Positions 42,323 to 52,600 of a stretch of 64,000 nucleotides of DNA are shown in pieces (the first letter of the stretch is position 1; every line of letters starts with the position of its first letter). The position numbers were made by a program, and so were the translations under genes. The stretch comes from Pukyongia sp963768085 (GTDB taxonomy: Bacteria > Bacteroidota > Bacteroidia > Flavobacteriales > Flavobacteriaceae). The stretch is taken from assembly GCA_963768085.1 (NCBI GenBank), contig CAVYGO010000002.1:186001-250000 (forward strand), written 5' to 3'. Under the pieces are notes generated by a model. It was not told the origin of the DNA and did not search any database. It worked only from the letters and a program-made list of their open reading frames with translations.

Positions 42323-44371
42323 ATGAATAAACGTTTGTCGCGGTTCTCCAAAAAACAAGCCCTGGTTTACAAGGTATTTTTGTTTGTTACCGCTACGTTA
42401 CTGGTAATTTATTTGCTTCCAAGAGGAGGGCAGTTCAAGTATGACTTTCAGAAAGGAAAACCTTGGCAATATGAGAATTTGTATGCACCCTTCAGTTTCA
42501 CCATTAAGAAAAGTGATGAAGCCCTTGAAAATGAAATAGAGGAACTGCGCAAGAGTGCAACTCCATATTTCGATTTCGACTCGGGAATTATAGATCAAAA
42601 CAAATCCAAATTCAGACAATTATTGAACGAAGCTTATGTGGATACGCTTTATGCCATGAAAAGGTCTGCCTTGTACGATCTTGGTAGTTCTATTATAGAT
42701 CAGGTGAATATCCATGGTATATCCGGTGAGATTCATGCATATTCCCAGGATCAGCTTGTTTATTTAAAAAAAGGAAACGAAGTAGATGAGATTGCATACG
42801 GTCAGATTCTTAAACAAGACGATCTGGACGATCGCTTAATAGATCTCATTAATGGAGTATCCAATGATAAAAGCGCTCGAGATCTTCTGGAAATTCTATT
42901 GAAGCGATCCGTTTCAGTGAATGTTAACTTCAATAATAAACTAACAGAATCCGCTATAGCTTCTGAACTAAAGGAAATAAGTCCGAATCGAGGGATCATT
43001 GATAAAGATGGACGAATTATTGCCAAAGGGGAAGTAGTGGAAGGAGACACGTTCCAAATACTCAATTCACTAAAGGCAGAATATCAATCGCAGGTTTGGA
43101 GCAAATCTAATCGAGTATGGCTATTGGTAGGCTATGCCTTGCTGGTTTCCCTGGTTTTTTTAATGCTATTTCTTTTTTTGAATAAATATAGACGGGAGAT
43201 CTATTCGAATAATACCAAGGTAACCTTCATCTTTTTCAATGTAGTATTAATGGTGTTTCTCACCACCTTCATTGTGAAACTGGACGCCGCCTTCGTCTAT
43301 GTGGTACCGCTTTGTATACTACCATTGATACTCAAAGCGTTTTTCGATCCGAGATTGGGATTATACGTCCACGTGCTCACCTTGCTATTATTAGGTTTTA
43401 TCGTACCGAATAGTTTTGAATACCTATTTCTGCAAATCATTGCCGGTATTGTCACGATACTCACAGTTTCCGAACTTTATCGCCGAGCGAATCTGTTTAT
43501 TTCCGTTGGTCAGATAACGCTAATATACATTATTGGATATTTCGCGTTTTTTATTATTCAGGAGGGTAATATCCAAACGTTGGAATGGAAGACATTTGGA
43601 TACTTCATATTGTGTGGTTTGGCCACTCTTTTTGCCCACCCACTCATTTATTTCTACGAGAAACTTTTCGGCCTGGTTTCAGATGTATCTTTACTTGAGT
43701 TAAGCGACACTAACACAAAACTGCTTAAGGAGTTATCTAATAAAGCACCGGGAACATTTCACCATTCTCTAAATGTTGCAAATCTTTCTGAAGCGGCTGC
43801 GAATGAGATAGGTGCCAATGCCATGCTCGTTCGGGTAGGAGCCTTATATCACGACATTGGAAAAATGATAAATCCAACCTACTTCACAGAAAATCAAATA
43901 AACGCCGTAAACACACATAATGAATTGGCTCCCAAGGAAAGTGCGAGGATCATTATAGATCACGTAATAAAAGGGATTGAGATCGCGAGGAAGAACAACC
44001 TCCCGGATCGAATTATCGATTTTATACGCACACATCATGGTACCAATTTGGTCTATTATTTCTACAGTAAGGAAAAGGAAATGAATGGCAAGGCAGATAA
44101 AGAAGACTTCACATATCCCGGGCCCATACCTTTTTCTAAGGAAACCGCTATACTGATGATGGCTGATAGTGTAGAAGCAGCAAGTAAAAGCTTGAAAGAA
44201 CCTACTTCCTCGAAGATTGACGCTTTTGTTGAGAAGATCGTAAATTCTCAAATGGACAACGGCCAGTTCTTAAATGCGGATATTACGTTTAAAGAAATTC
44301 AGACCATAAAAAAGGTCCTGAAAAAGAAACTCAACAACATCTATCACTTACGTGTAGAATATCCTGAATAA
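42323..44371 (+). CDS. 7TM-HD (PgpH-like) membrane phosphodiesterase
   Basis: A 682-residue protein with one N-terminal membrane helix, an extracellular 7TMR-HDED domain (about residues 40-265), seven membrane helices (270-470) and a cytoplasmic HD domain. The metal motif reads ALYHDIGKMINPTYF with histidines HH in GTFHHSLNV and RTHHGTNLVYYF. PgpH members hydrolyse cyclic-di-AMP. The gene is 13 bases before the nagB fusion. Confidence 0.92.
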   Translation: MNKRLSRFSKKQALVYKVFLFVTATLLVIYLLPRGGQFKYDFQKGKPWQYENLYAPFSFTIKKSDEALENEIEELRKSATPYFDFDSGIIDQNKSKFRQLLNEAYVDTLYAMKRSALYDLGSSIIDQVNIHGISGEIHAYSQDQLVYLKKGNEVDEIAYGQILKQDDLDDRLIDLINGVSNDKSARDLLEILLKRSVSVNVNFNNKLTESAIASELKEISPNRGIIDKDGRIIAKGEVVEGDTFQILNSLKAEYQSQVWSKSNRVWLLVGYALLVSLVFLMLFLFLNKYRREIYSNNTKVTFIFFNVVLMVFLTTFIVKLDAAFVYVVPLCILPLILKAFFDPRLGLYVHVLTLLLLGFIVPNSFEYLFLQIIAGIVTILTVSELYRRANLFISVGQITLIYIIGYFAFFIIQEGNIQTLEWKTFGYFILCGLATLFAHPLIYFYEKLFGLVSDVSLLELSDTNTKLLKELSNKAPGTFHHSLNVANLSEAAANEIGANAMLVRVGALYHDIGKMINPTYFTENQINAVNTHNELAPKESARIIIDHVIKGIEIARKNNLPDRIIDFIRTHHGTNLVYYFYSKEKEMNGKADKEDFTYPGPIPFSKETAILMMADSVEAASKSLKEPTSSKIDAFVEKIVNSQMDNGQFLNADITFKEIQTIKKVLKKKLNNIYHLRVEYPE

Positions 44372-44384
44372 ATTAGATCTCATT

Positions 44385-46292
44385 ATGAAGAATATCAGTT
44401 ATCAACCTGCAGGCCAATTTGAAAGCACAAGGTTTGAAAAAATTCATAATGTAGAATTCCCAAATCACATTGAAGCCTCCGCAGTAGTGGCAGCAGAGAT
44501 CGCAGCGCTTATAAGACAAAAGAAAAAAGCTGGTAAACCTTGTGTCCTCGGGCTTGCCACCGGATCATCACCCATTAGAGTATACGATGAGTTAGTGCGA
44601 CTACATAAGGAAGAGGAACTGAGTTTTAAACATGTGGTAACTTTCAATTTAGATGAATACTATCCCATGGAAAAACAAAATCTGCAAAGCTATTATCGCT
44701 TTATGCATGAACATTTGTTCAACCATATAGATATCCTGGAGGAGAATATTCATATTCCAAATGGAGAACTTGAGCGTGCTGAAATTCATCAGTTCTGTAT
44801 CGATTATGAAGAAAAGATCAGTAAACTAGGGGGATTGGACTTCCAATTACTGGGTATCGGTCGAACAGGTCATATTGGATTTAATGAACCAGGCTCACAT
44901 TTTAATTCGGGAACCAGGCTTATAACCCTGGACCATTTAACCCGGGTAGATGCGGCAGATTCGTTCCTGGGAATCGATAATGTACCCCGAAAGGCTATCA
45001 CCATGGGTATTGCCTCGGTGCGAAATGCCAAGCGAATTGTGCTCTTGGCCTGGGGACAGCATAAAGCGGACATAGTAAAAGAAACCATCGAAGGAGAGAT
45101 AATCGCTGAAGTTCCTGCAACCTATTTACAGCGACACCAAAACACTACTTTTGTTTTGGATTATGAGGCGGGGTCTTCCTTAACAAGAAATAAAACTCCA
45201 TGGCTGGTGGGGCCATGTGAGTGGACTACAGCACTAAAAAGCAAAGCTATGGTATGGCTGTGTGGTCAAACCGGAAAATCGATACTTAGGCTTACCGATA
45301 AGGATTATAATAACCATGGGATGTCTGGACTTCTCGCCCAGGAAGGATCCGCCTACAATTTCAACATCGAGATGTTCAACAAATTGCAGCATACTATAAC
45401 AGGCTGGCCAGGAGGAAAACCGAATGCCGATGATTCTAAACGCCCCGAGCGGGCTGAGCCACCATCGAAACGGGTAATCGTATTTAGTCCACATCCTGAT
45501 GATGATGTGATTTCAATGGGTGGGACCCTGGACCGTTTGATAGAGCAGGGGCATGATGTTCATGTGGTTTATCAAACTTCCGGAAATATAGCGGTATCCA
45601 ATGAGGAAGCACTCAAATTTGCCGAAATAGCATCGGCACTGGACCCTGCTTCCGACTTGAAAGGTGAAATTCTGAAGGAACTGGTATCAGGAAAAGAGCA
45701 CCGGGTGGATAGTGAGAATTTACGACGTCTGAAAGGGCTGATCAGAAGGAGTGAGTCTTTTGCGGCTACCCGCTACCTGGGACTTAGCGATGAGAGTGCT
45801 CATTTCCTCGACCTGCCGTTTTATGAAACAGGGAAAGCGAAGAAAAATAAGCTCTCTGAAGCCGACATTGAACTAATGACGGGTATAATTTCTGAAATTG
45901 AGCCCCATCAGATCTATGCTGCCGGTGATCTTGGTGATCCACATGGTACCCATAAAGTATGTCTTGAAGCTTTATTCGAATCATTAAACCGATTGAAAAC
46001 CGAATCTTATATGAAGGATTGCTGGGTATGGCTCTATCGTGGAGCATGGCATGAATGGCAGCTGCATGAAATTGATATGGCGGTGCCTATGAGTCCCGAC
46101 CAGATAATTAAAAAGCGACATGCGATATTCTATCATCAATCTCAGAAAGACAGGGTGATGTACCAGGGAGATGATGATCGGGAATTCTGGATGCGAGCTG
46201 AAGAACGGAACAAAAATACTGCGTCTAATTACCGTGCCGTGGGACTTGCCGATTATGCTGCCATAGAAGCGTTTGTCCGGTATTTATATTAA
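44385..46292 (+). CDS. nagB: Glucosamine-6-phosphate deaminase fused to PIG-L deacetylase-like domain
   Basis: A 635-residue two-domain protein. Residues 30-270 are NagB, converting glucosamine-6-P to fructose-6-P (LGLATGSSPIRVYDEL, TFNLDEYY, GIGRTGHIGFNEPG). Residues 370-620 form an LmbE/PIG-L deacetylase domain with zinc motif VIVFSPHPDDDVISMGG and AAGDLGDPHGTH. I recall a similar fusion from other Bacteroidetes. It may couple deacetylation to deamination. Confidence 0.93.
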   Translation: MKNISYQPAGQFESTRFEKIHNVEFPNHIEASAVVAAEIAALIRQKKKAGKPCVLGLATGSSPIRVYDELVRLHKEEELSFKHVVTFNLDEYYPMEKQNLQSYYRFMHEHLFNHIDILEENIHIPNGELERAEIHQFCIDYEEKISKLGGLDFQLLGIGRTGHIGFNEPGSHFNSGTRLITLDHLTRVDAADSFLGIDNVPRKAITMGIASVRNAKRIVLLAWGQHKADIVKETIEGEIIAEVPATYLQRHQNTTFVLDYEAGSSLTRNKTPWLVGPCEWTTALKSKAMVWLCGQTGKSILRLTDKDYNNHGMSGLLAQEGSAYNFNIEMFNKLQHTITGWPGGKPNADDSKRPERAEPPSKRVIVFSPHPDDDVISMGGTLDRLIEQGHDVHVVYQTSGNIAVSNEEALKFAEIASALDPASDLKGEILKELVSGKEHRVDSENLRRLKGLIRRSESFAATRYLGLSDESAHFLDLPFYETGKAKKNKLSEADIELMTGIISEIEPHQIYAAGDLGDPHGTHKVCLEALFESLNRLKTESYMKDCWVWLYRGAWHEWQLHEIDMAVPMSPDQIIKKRHAIFYHQSQKDRVMYQGDDDREFWMRAEERNKNTASNYRAVGLADYAAIEAFVRYLY

Positions 46293-46414
46293 ACCCGACA
46301 ATACTTTCATATAGCTGAATTATTCAGTAACTTTCCTCTAGTTTTCTCCCCGTTAATAGGTTATGAGATTTTTCATAATCAACTTTTCATTTTTATTAAT
46401 TTAAATATATCGTT

Positions 46415-48361
46415 ATGGCCATAGGTTGGGTGAGAGCATATTCCGAAGAAAACAGTCACGTCAATTCAAGTAATCCTTACAGCAAAAGGACAAAACGTGC
46501 CCTGTTTAGAAAATCCTTTAAAACCGCATTGAGATCTGCAGCAGACGAAAATTCAAATCCTTTAAAAACAATATCATGGGGTTCGGAAGTAGCATTACCC
46601 TCGGGTCTATCGAAGAATAAGTGGACAGCAGTTACCAGTGGTACTAAACAAGGTTTTGTACTATCAAAACACCTTGTACAGGTAGGGTATGTAAAAAGAA
46701 AAGGAACCTCCAATAAGAGCATGCAGTCCACGATGGAACCGAACTATGGAGGTAGTAAGAAACTCCTTTGGGGAGATCTTGTACAGATTACTAAGCCCGG
46801 AACCAAAATAAGTGAAGTACGGGTTAGGGGAGTACATGGTAAAATGAAAACCTCCGACCTAACCGATAAACCTTTGCTGGAACTTTACTTCGTGGATGTT
46901 ACCCAGGGAGATGGCGTATACGTGCTTACTCCGGATCGCCGGCATTTACTTATCGACGGGGGATATGAGAGAACCAAACAGCTTACGGGTAAGAATGCTG
47001 CTGATTTCGTGGATTGGAAATTCTTCTTTGACTATGGGCTTTTCGATATTTCACTCGATAGTATGATGGCAAGCCATTCCGATAATGACCACTACGGTGG
47101 ATTACATGACCTGGTGCGACAGGATAGTATCATGGCCGATCGTGAACAGGATTGTTTAAATACGAACATCAAAGTCTTTCATCATCCCGGACTTTCACGA
47201 TGGACGAACAACAAAACGGCAAATCCACCTCACAAATATGGATTAGGAGCATTTAAAGATGATGCTTTCATTCAATTACTCGATGACAGGGCAGATGCCG
47301 TGAAGGCGGTTAAAAAAACAAGTAAGGAAAAACTATCCGGTCCCTGGAAATACTTTATCGAGGATCTATTAGAGAATAGCGATAAAACCAAGGTGGAAAG
47401 GATATTACTAACTCGTAAGGAATTGGACGATGGTGATCCGCTACCCTTGTTGTGGCCTACAAAGGAAGGTTGTGAAATAAAGGTTCTTGGTCCGGTGGCG
47501 CATAAAGTTGGGAATAAGATAGGATTGAAAAATTTTGGTAGTAAACCATATAATACGAACGGCCATAGTATTTGTCTGAGAATAGACTATGGTAATGCAA
47601 AAATCTTATTGACAGGCGATCTGAATAAGGAAAGTATGGATTGGATTGAAACTTGTTATGGTGACAGGATGGGTGTATGGGAATGTGATGTAGCGAAGGC
47701 TTGTCATCACGGAAGTGATGATATTTCGTTCAAATTTCTTGAAAAGATTAAATCGGCTGCGACAATTATCTCTTCCGGTGATGCTGAAGGACATGCGCAT
47801 CCGCGTCCGGAGATCGTAGGAGCGAGCGCGGTAACAGGATTTAAAAATGTAGATCGAACCAAGGACAAGCTTATAACACCACTGATCTACATGACCGAAA
47901 TTGAACGCTCTGTTTCCCTGGGTGCGATCAATAGAATAGATTTTAACAATCTTACAGTCGGCACCGATAAGATAGATGGAGCTATTCTGGGCAGAAACCT
48001 GGATGAGTTATCGGAAAAGGGATATTTGACCTATGAGGATAGGAAGAAATACGAAAAACTTCCCGACACAAAGTCTAAGAACAAATTCCTCCGTGATCTG
48101 GTCAAGGTTCAGAAACCGATATTTAAAACCATGGAGGCGGAAATTCAGAGTTACCAGACTAATATTAATTTTAATATTTCTGTACCTCAGGGACCGTTAA
48201 GTCCGAAAACCAAAAGTCAGCGTGCCTGGAAAGCAAGGGTGATGGAAAAGAACCATTACGGACTTGTAAACGTACGAACCGATGGTGAGATGGTAATGTG
48301 TGCCACCCTCGATGAAACCGAAAAGAAATGGGTTATAAACGCCTTCCCGGCAAGATTTTAA
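46415..48361 (+). CDS. Large MBL-fold hydrolase with SH3-like N-terminus
   Basis: A 648-residue protein without signal peptide. Residues 45-150 look like two short SH3-type segments (WTAVTSGTKQGFVLSKHL). From about 158 a ComEC-like metallo-beta-lactamase domain begins, LYFVDVTQGDGVYVLT, with metal motif MASHSDNDHYGGLHDL, an aspartate in ILLTGDLNKES and a histidine in AKACHHGSDD. The C-terminal third has no family I know. Relatives in competence act on DNA, but here there is no membrane region. Function open. Confidence 0.8.
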   Translation: MAIGWVRAYSEENSHVNSSNPYSKRTKRALFRKSFKTALRSAADENSNPLKTISWGSEVALPSGLSKNKWTAVTSGTKQGFVLSKHLVQVGYVKRKGTSNKSMQSTMEPNYGGSKKLLWGDLVQITKPGTKISEVRVRGVHGKMKTSDLTDKPLLELYFVDVTQGDGVYVLTPDRRHLLIDGGYERTKQLTGKNAADFVDWKFFFDYGLFDISLDSMMASHSDNDHYGGLHDLVRQDSIMADREQDCLNTNIKVFHHPGLSRWTNNKTANPPHKYGLGAFKDDAFIQLLDDRADAVKAVKKTSKEKLSGPWKYFIEDLLENSDKTKVERILLTRKELDDGDPLPLLWPTKEGCEIKVLGPVAHKVGNKIGLKNFGSKPYNTNGHSICLRIDYGNAKILLTGDLNKESMDWIETCYGDRMGVWECDVAKACHHGSDDISFKFLEKIKSAATIISSGDAEGHAHPRPEIVGASAVTGFKNVDRTKDKLITPLIYMTEIERSVSLGAINRIDFNNLTVGTDKIDGAILGRNLDELSEKGYLTYEDRKKYEKLPDTKSKNKFLRDLVKVQKPIFKTMEAEIQSYQTNINFNISVPQGPLSPKTKSQRAWKARVMEKNHYGLVNVRTDGEMVMCATLDETEKKWVINAFPARF

Positions 48362-48379
48362 TAATTGATATAATTCAGA

Positions 48380-48784
48380 TTAATTGTCAATAGCTTCCCA
48401 GAGACGGTCTGCACTTAGCCTAAAACTACTTATGTAATCGAAATTGCATTCCTGAGGCGATAATATGGAAAGGAAGGGTGAATTAGCACCATTTCGATAC
48501 AAATGGTACGTATTTCCAACGATAGGTTCGAAGCTGAACTTGGCGTTGTACACCAACTCGTTTATTTCAAGTTTCTGAAGAAGTTTATTATACTCAGCCT
48601 TTAGTTCATCGAAGGAAGATTTTAGTTGAGCGTTTGCTTTCCCTGCACTCACTTGTTTCCAGCTTATGCTATCTACCACAGAAATTGCGGGTGCCCCTAC
48701 ATTGGACGCATAGGGCTTTATTGAAGCATCGTAGCGTTCGGTTTCCTCATTAAAAACTACCTGGTCGGGTATCTTGTCTGCCAT
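48380..48784 (-). CDS. DUF2452-type protein
   Basis: A 134-residue cytoplasmic protein starting MADKIPDQVVFNEETERYDA, with GNTYHLYRNGANSPFLSILS and SFRLSADRLWE near the end. It fits the DUF2452 family, of unknown function. I use the ATG at 48784 rather than an upstream one inside folE, because homologous sequence starts here. It follows folE by about 25 bases. Confidence 0.82.
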   Translation of the reverse strand: MADKIPDQVVFNEETERYDASIKPYASNVGAPAISVVDSISWKQVSAGKANAQLKSSFDELKAEYNKLLQKLEINELVYNAKFSFEPIVGNTYHLYRNGANSPFLSILSPQECNFDYISSFRLSADRLWEAIDN

Positions 48785-48809
48785 GCAAGGTTTGGATTTT
48801 AAAGTACAT

Positions 48810-49511
48810 CTATTCTTTAAGGTAATTCTGAAGCTCCGCGATCTTCTGAGGGGTGTTAAACTGGCCCCCATAGAACGAAGTAACGGTAGCGGAGGTATCG
48901 TCTTTAATTCCGCGGGAAGAAACACATAAGTGCTTTGCATCGATTATAACAGCAACATCTTCGGTATCCAGTATCTCCTGAAGATCCATCGCGATCTGGT
49001 TGGTTAACCGTTCTTGTACCTGCGGCCTTTTGGCATAATACTGAACGATCCTGTTGAGTTTTGACAAACCAATTACTTTACCTGAAGAAATATAAGCTAA
49101 ATGCGCTTTCCCGATGATAGGCACAAAATGATGTTCGCAATTTGAATAAAAGGTGATATTCTTCTCAACCAGCATCTGGTTGTATTGATATTTATTGTCG
49201 AAAAGAGCCACTTTGGGCTTGTTGGCCGGATTCAATCCCGAAAAGATCTCATCGATATACATCTTTGCGACCCGGTCTGGTGTTCCTTTGAGAGAATCAT
49301 CCGTGAGGTCAAGACCCATTACATCCATGATCTCAGCAAAAAGGATAGAGATACGTTCTTTCTTTTCTCTATCAGACATATCGAAGGCATTGTCCTTCAT
49401 TGGGGTTTCTATCCCAGTATATAAGTGGTCGTCACCAATTTCTTCATGATTGAAGCCATTAAGGGTGCTTCCTTTAAATAATGAGGTGACTAATGATTCC
49501 TGATTCTTCAT
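48810..49511 (-). CDS. folE: GTP cyclohydrolase I
   Basis: FolE converts GTP to dihydroneopterin triphosphate, first step of folate and pterin synthesis. The 233-residue protein has zinc ligands in SNCEHHFVPIIGKAHLAYI and DAKHLCVSSRGIKD, and the RPQVQERLTNQIA segment. Together with the pterin dehydratase gene it points to a tetrahydropterin route. Confidence 0.96.
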   Translation of the reverse strand: MKNQESLVTSLFKGSTLNGFNHEEIGDDHLYTGIETPMKDNAFDMSDREKKERISILFAEIMDVMGLDLTDDSLKGTPDRVAKMYIDEIFSGLNPANKPKVALFDNKYQYNQMLVEKNITFYSNCEHHFVPIIGKAHLAYISSGKVIGLSKLNRIVQYYAKRPQVQERLTNQIAMDLQEILDTEDVAVIIDAKHLCVSSRGIKDDTSATVTSFYGGQFNTPQKIAELQNYLKE

Positions 49512-49610
49512 ATGTTATTATTTTCTGAAGTAAAATTAGGAATAATGTTTAATGATATATGTTAAAGATTAAACAATTTTTTACAAAATGGACAAAAAGT
49601 ATGAGATAAG

Positions 49611-49650
49611 AAAAAGAACTTCCATACGCCCCCATATGAAAGTTCTTTTA
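49611..49650 (-). terminator. Terminator after the fibre gene
   Basis: Reverse strand AAAAGAACTT...AAGTTCTTTTT with inner CATATG/CGTATG pairing, then a T-run, 22 bases beyond the fibre stop. Confidence 0.75.
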
Positions 49651-49671
49651 AGATAGCAGGTTAAGTGGAGA

Positions 49672-52600
49672 CTAATTTGTCTTTTTAATCAGGGCTTCAA
49701 GTTGCATGAGTCTTGATTCCAATTGCTCAATTTTGCTTTTCTGTTCCTCAATGAGCTGCTGTTGTTCTTTTATTGCATTGATAATTACAAAGTCCATGGC
49801 GCCATAGTCAACCCCCAGATAGGTTTCCTTTTGCGATCCGTCTTCATTTTCATATTCCCATTCCTTTACCATAAAAGGAGCTACTTTTTGAATTTCCTGT
49901 GCGATAGTACCCACACCAGTTTCATTCGGCATATTGGCCCTTCCATTATAGGTGAACCATACCGGATTAATTTCTTCCAATACGGACAGTCCATCAGTGA
50001 AAGGTCGTATGTTGGTTTTAAGTTTCCTGTCTGAAGCTACAGTCCAGGAACTTGAAGTTGGTTTTGCGGCCGAATTCGTACTTAACTGCAGTTGATAGGC
50101 CGGATTAGTATTTCCAATACCTAAGCGATAACTGATATAGGTTCTACCGGAAAAATAGGCGGCATAGGCAGAAGCCAGGGAAGTGGGAGCTATAGTATAG
50201 ACTCCTATATTCGTTCCTCCACCAGATACATCGACGATATTTGCATAGAATCCATATTTATTTGCTCCACTAGGACTGTCCATAATAGACGCAACACCAT
50301 ATTTAGTACCAGTACCCGTAGAGGTCATATTGTTATAAACACCAAACTGGTCGCCATTACCACTTGCGGTTAAGGCATTATACGCACCATAATGATTACC
50401 ACTTCCTGTACCCTGTATATCTGTAAAGCTACCAAACCTGGATCCAGTGCCACTTCCGTAAAAAATACTGTGAACGCCATACCGACTTGAATTTCCATTA
50501 CCAGAAAAGATATTATACAACCCACGATGAATACCACTGCCGCTATTGTCAATTATTACGCGAGACCCAGTCTGATCGCCGTTACCGACACCCTGTAATT
50601 CGGCAAAAGAGCCATAATGTACTCCATTTCCGGCCCCATTCAACCGAACACGCATACCGTAGTGAATTCCTGAACCACTTCCACTTAAGAAGGAATACGA
50701 GCCCAAATGGTCTCCATTGCCCGTGCCTTGTATTTCAGTCTGACTTCCAAATCTATTGCCTGCACCAGAACCTTCTAATAAGTTCAATGCAGCAAACTGA
50801 TAACCACTGCCGTTAGCAATTAAATGATTTCGATATCCAATATGATCGCCGGTCCCACTACCCACAATCGTGGTGTAATGCCCGTAGTGCCACCCGTTAC
50901 CATTCCCTTGTAGCGTACTATAGCTTCCATAATGTGTTCCATTCCCATTTCCCGTAAATTGGTTGAAACTCCCGTGCTGGTTGCCACTTCCATTCGCGAT
51001 CAAATTATTAAATGTTCCATAATGTGCTCCTGTGCCACTGCCGTTGACTGTAACAAAATGTCCATAATGAGAGCCGTCACCACTACCTAATAACTCACTA
51101 AAACTGGCATAATGACTGCCATTTCCAGTACCCGTAATTTCATTGTAGCTGGCGTGTTGATTTCCACTTCCGGCAGCATTTAGATTGTTATAGGTTCCGA
51201 AATGAGCCCCGGTGCCCGAGCCTGATAGTGAATTACGAATACCATAGTGTAGACCATTACCACTAGCGCTTAAGATATTGTAGCCCCCGTAATGATCACC
51301 ACTTCCGGTTCCCTGTATGTCGTTAAGATTTCCATATCTGACTCCGTTACCACTTCCGAAAAATATACTTCGAGAACCATATCGTATTCCTGTTCCATTT
51401 CCGGAAAATATATTGTAATTCCCGTAGTGGATACCGTTACCGCTGTTATCAATAACCACTCTTGCCCCTGCCTGATCACCATTTCCTGAGCCTTGTAATT
51501 CAACTAATGAACCATAGTGAAAACCATCACCGGCGCCGATGAGACGTGCAAATGTACCATAGTGGACTCCGGTTCCGCCACCTGATAGCAGATTATATGA
51601 ACCATAGGTATTACCATCACCCGCTCCCAACATCTCATGTAAACTACCCACCTGAGAACCCGACCCATTGGCGGTTAGCGAGTTGTAATTCCCAATATGA
51701 CTGCCTGATCCACTTCCTTGCAACCTATTGTAAATTCCGTAATGCGTTCCATTGCCAGTACCGATTAACTCGTTAAAGGTTCCATGTTGATTTCCCACAC
51801 CATTTCCGTCAAGTTGATTCCACACGCCGTAGTGCGGTCCGGTACCAGATCCATTTAAAATGTTATAACCTCCAAAATGATCACCATTATCGTTACTGCC
51901 TATACCATTGTAGCTGCCATATTTTGTCCCCGTTCCACTTCCGGAAAGATAACTATAGCTTCCATAATGCATTCCATTACCTGCTCCTGAAATCTGAGTA
52001 TAGCTTCCATGCTGATTGCCATTTCCATCGGCAGCGAGATTATTATAAACTCCGAAAAGTTGTCCTGTCCCGTTACCTATAATATAGTTATAGCTTCCAT
52101 TTTGTGAACCACTTCCGTTTGCTTCAAGATAATTATATGCTCCATAATGTGCTCCCGTTCCATTACCACTTAAATAATTTAACGACCCATAATGAAGGTC
52201 ATTTCCTGAGCCACTTATTTCATTGAACAAACCATATTGTCTGCCCGAACCGTTAGCAATTAAACTGTTCCACACACCGAAATGTGTGCCAGATCCACCA
52301 CCATCAAGTAAGCTTTTAACCCCGGTTATAACACCATTACCGGTTCCGGTCATCTCATTTGATACACCAAATTGCTCATTGTCGCCAGTTGCATTTATGG
52401 TATTTTGAATCCCCATCTGAGGCAAGGAGTTCGTAGTGCCACTCATTACATTTCGGATACCCATGATAGCACCAACCCCATTAGGAGACGTCGTGCTAAT
52501 GTTACTTAGGTCTATGGCGATCTCGTCGGTGTCCTGTTCGATATCAAGTTTATAATCAGCGTAGTTTTTACCTACTCCAATATTTCCAAGATGAAACATA

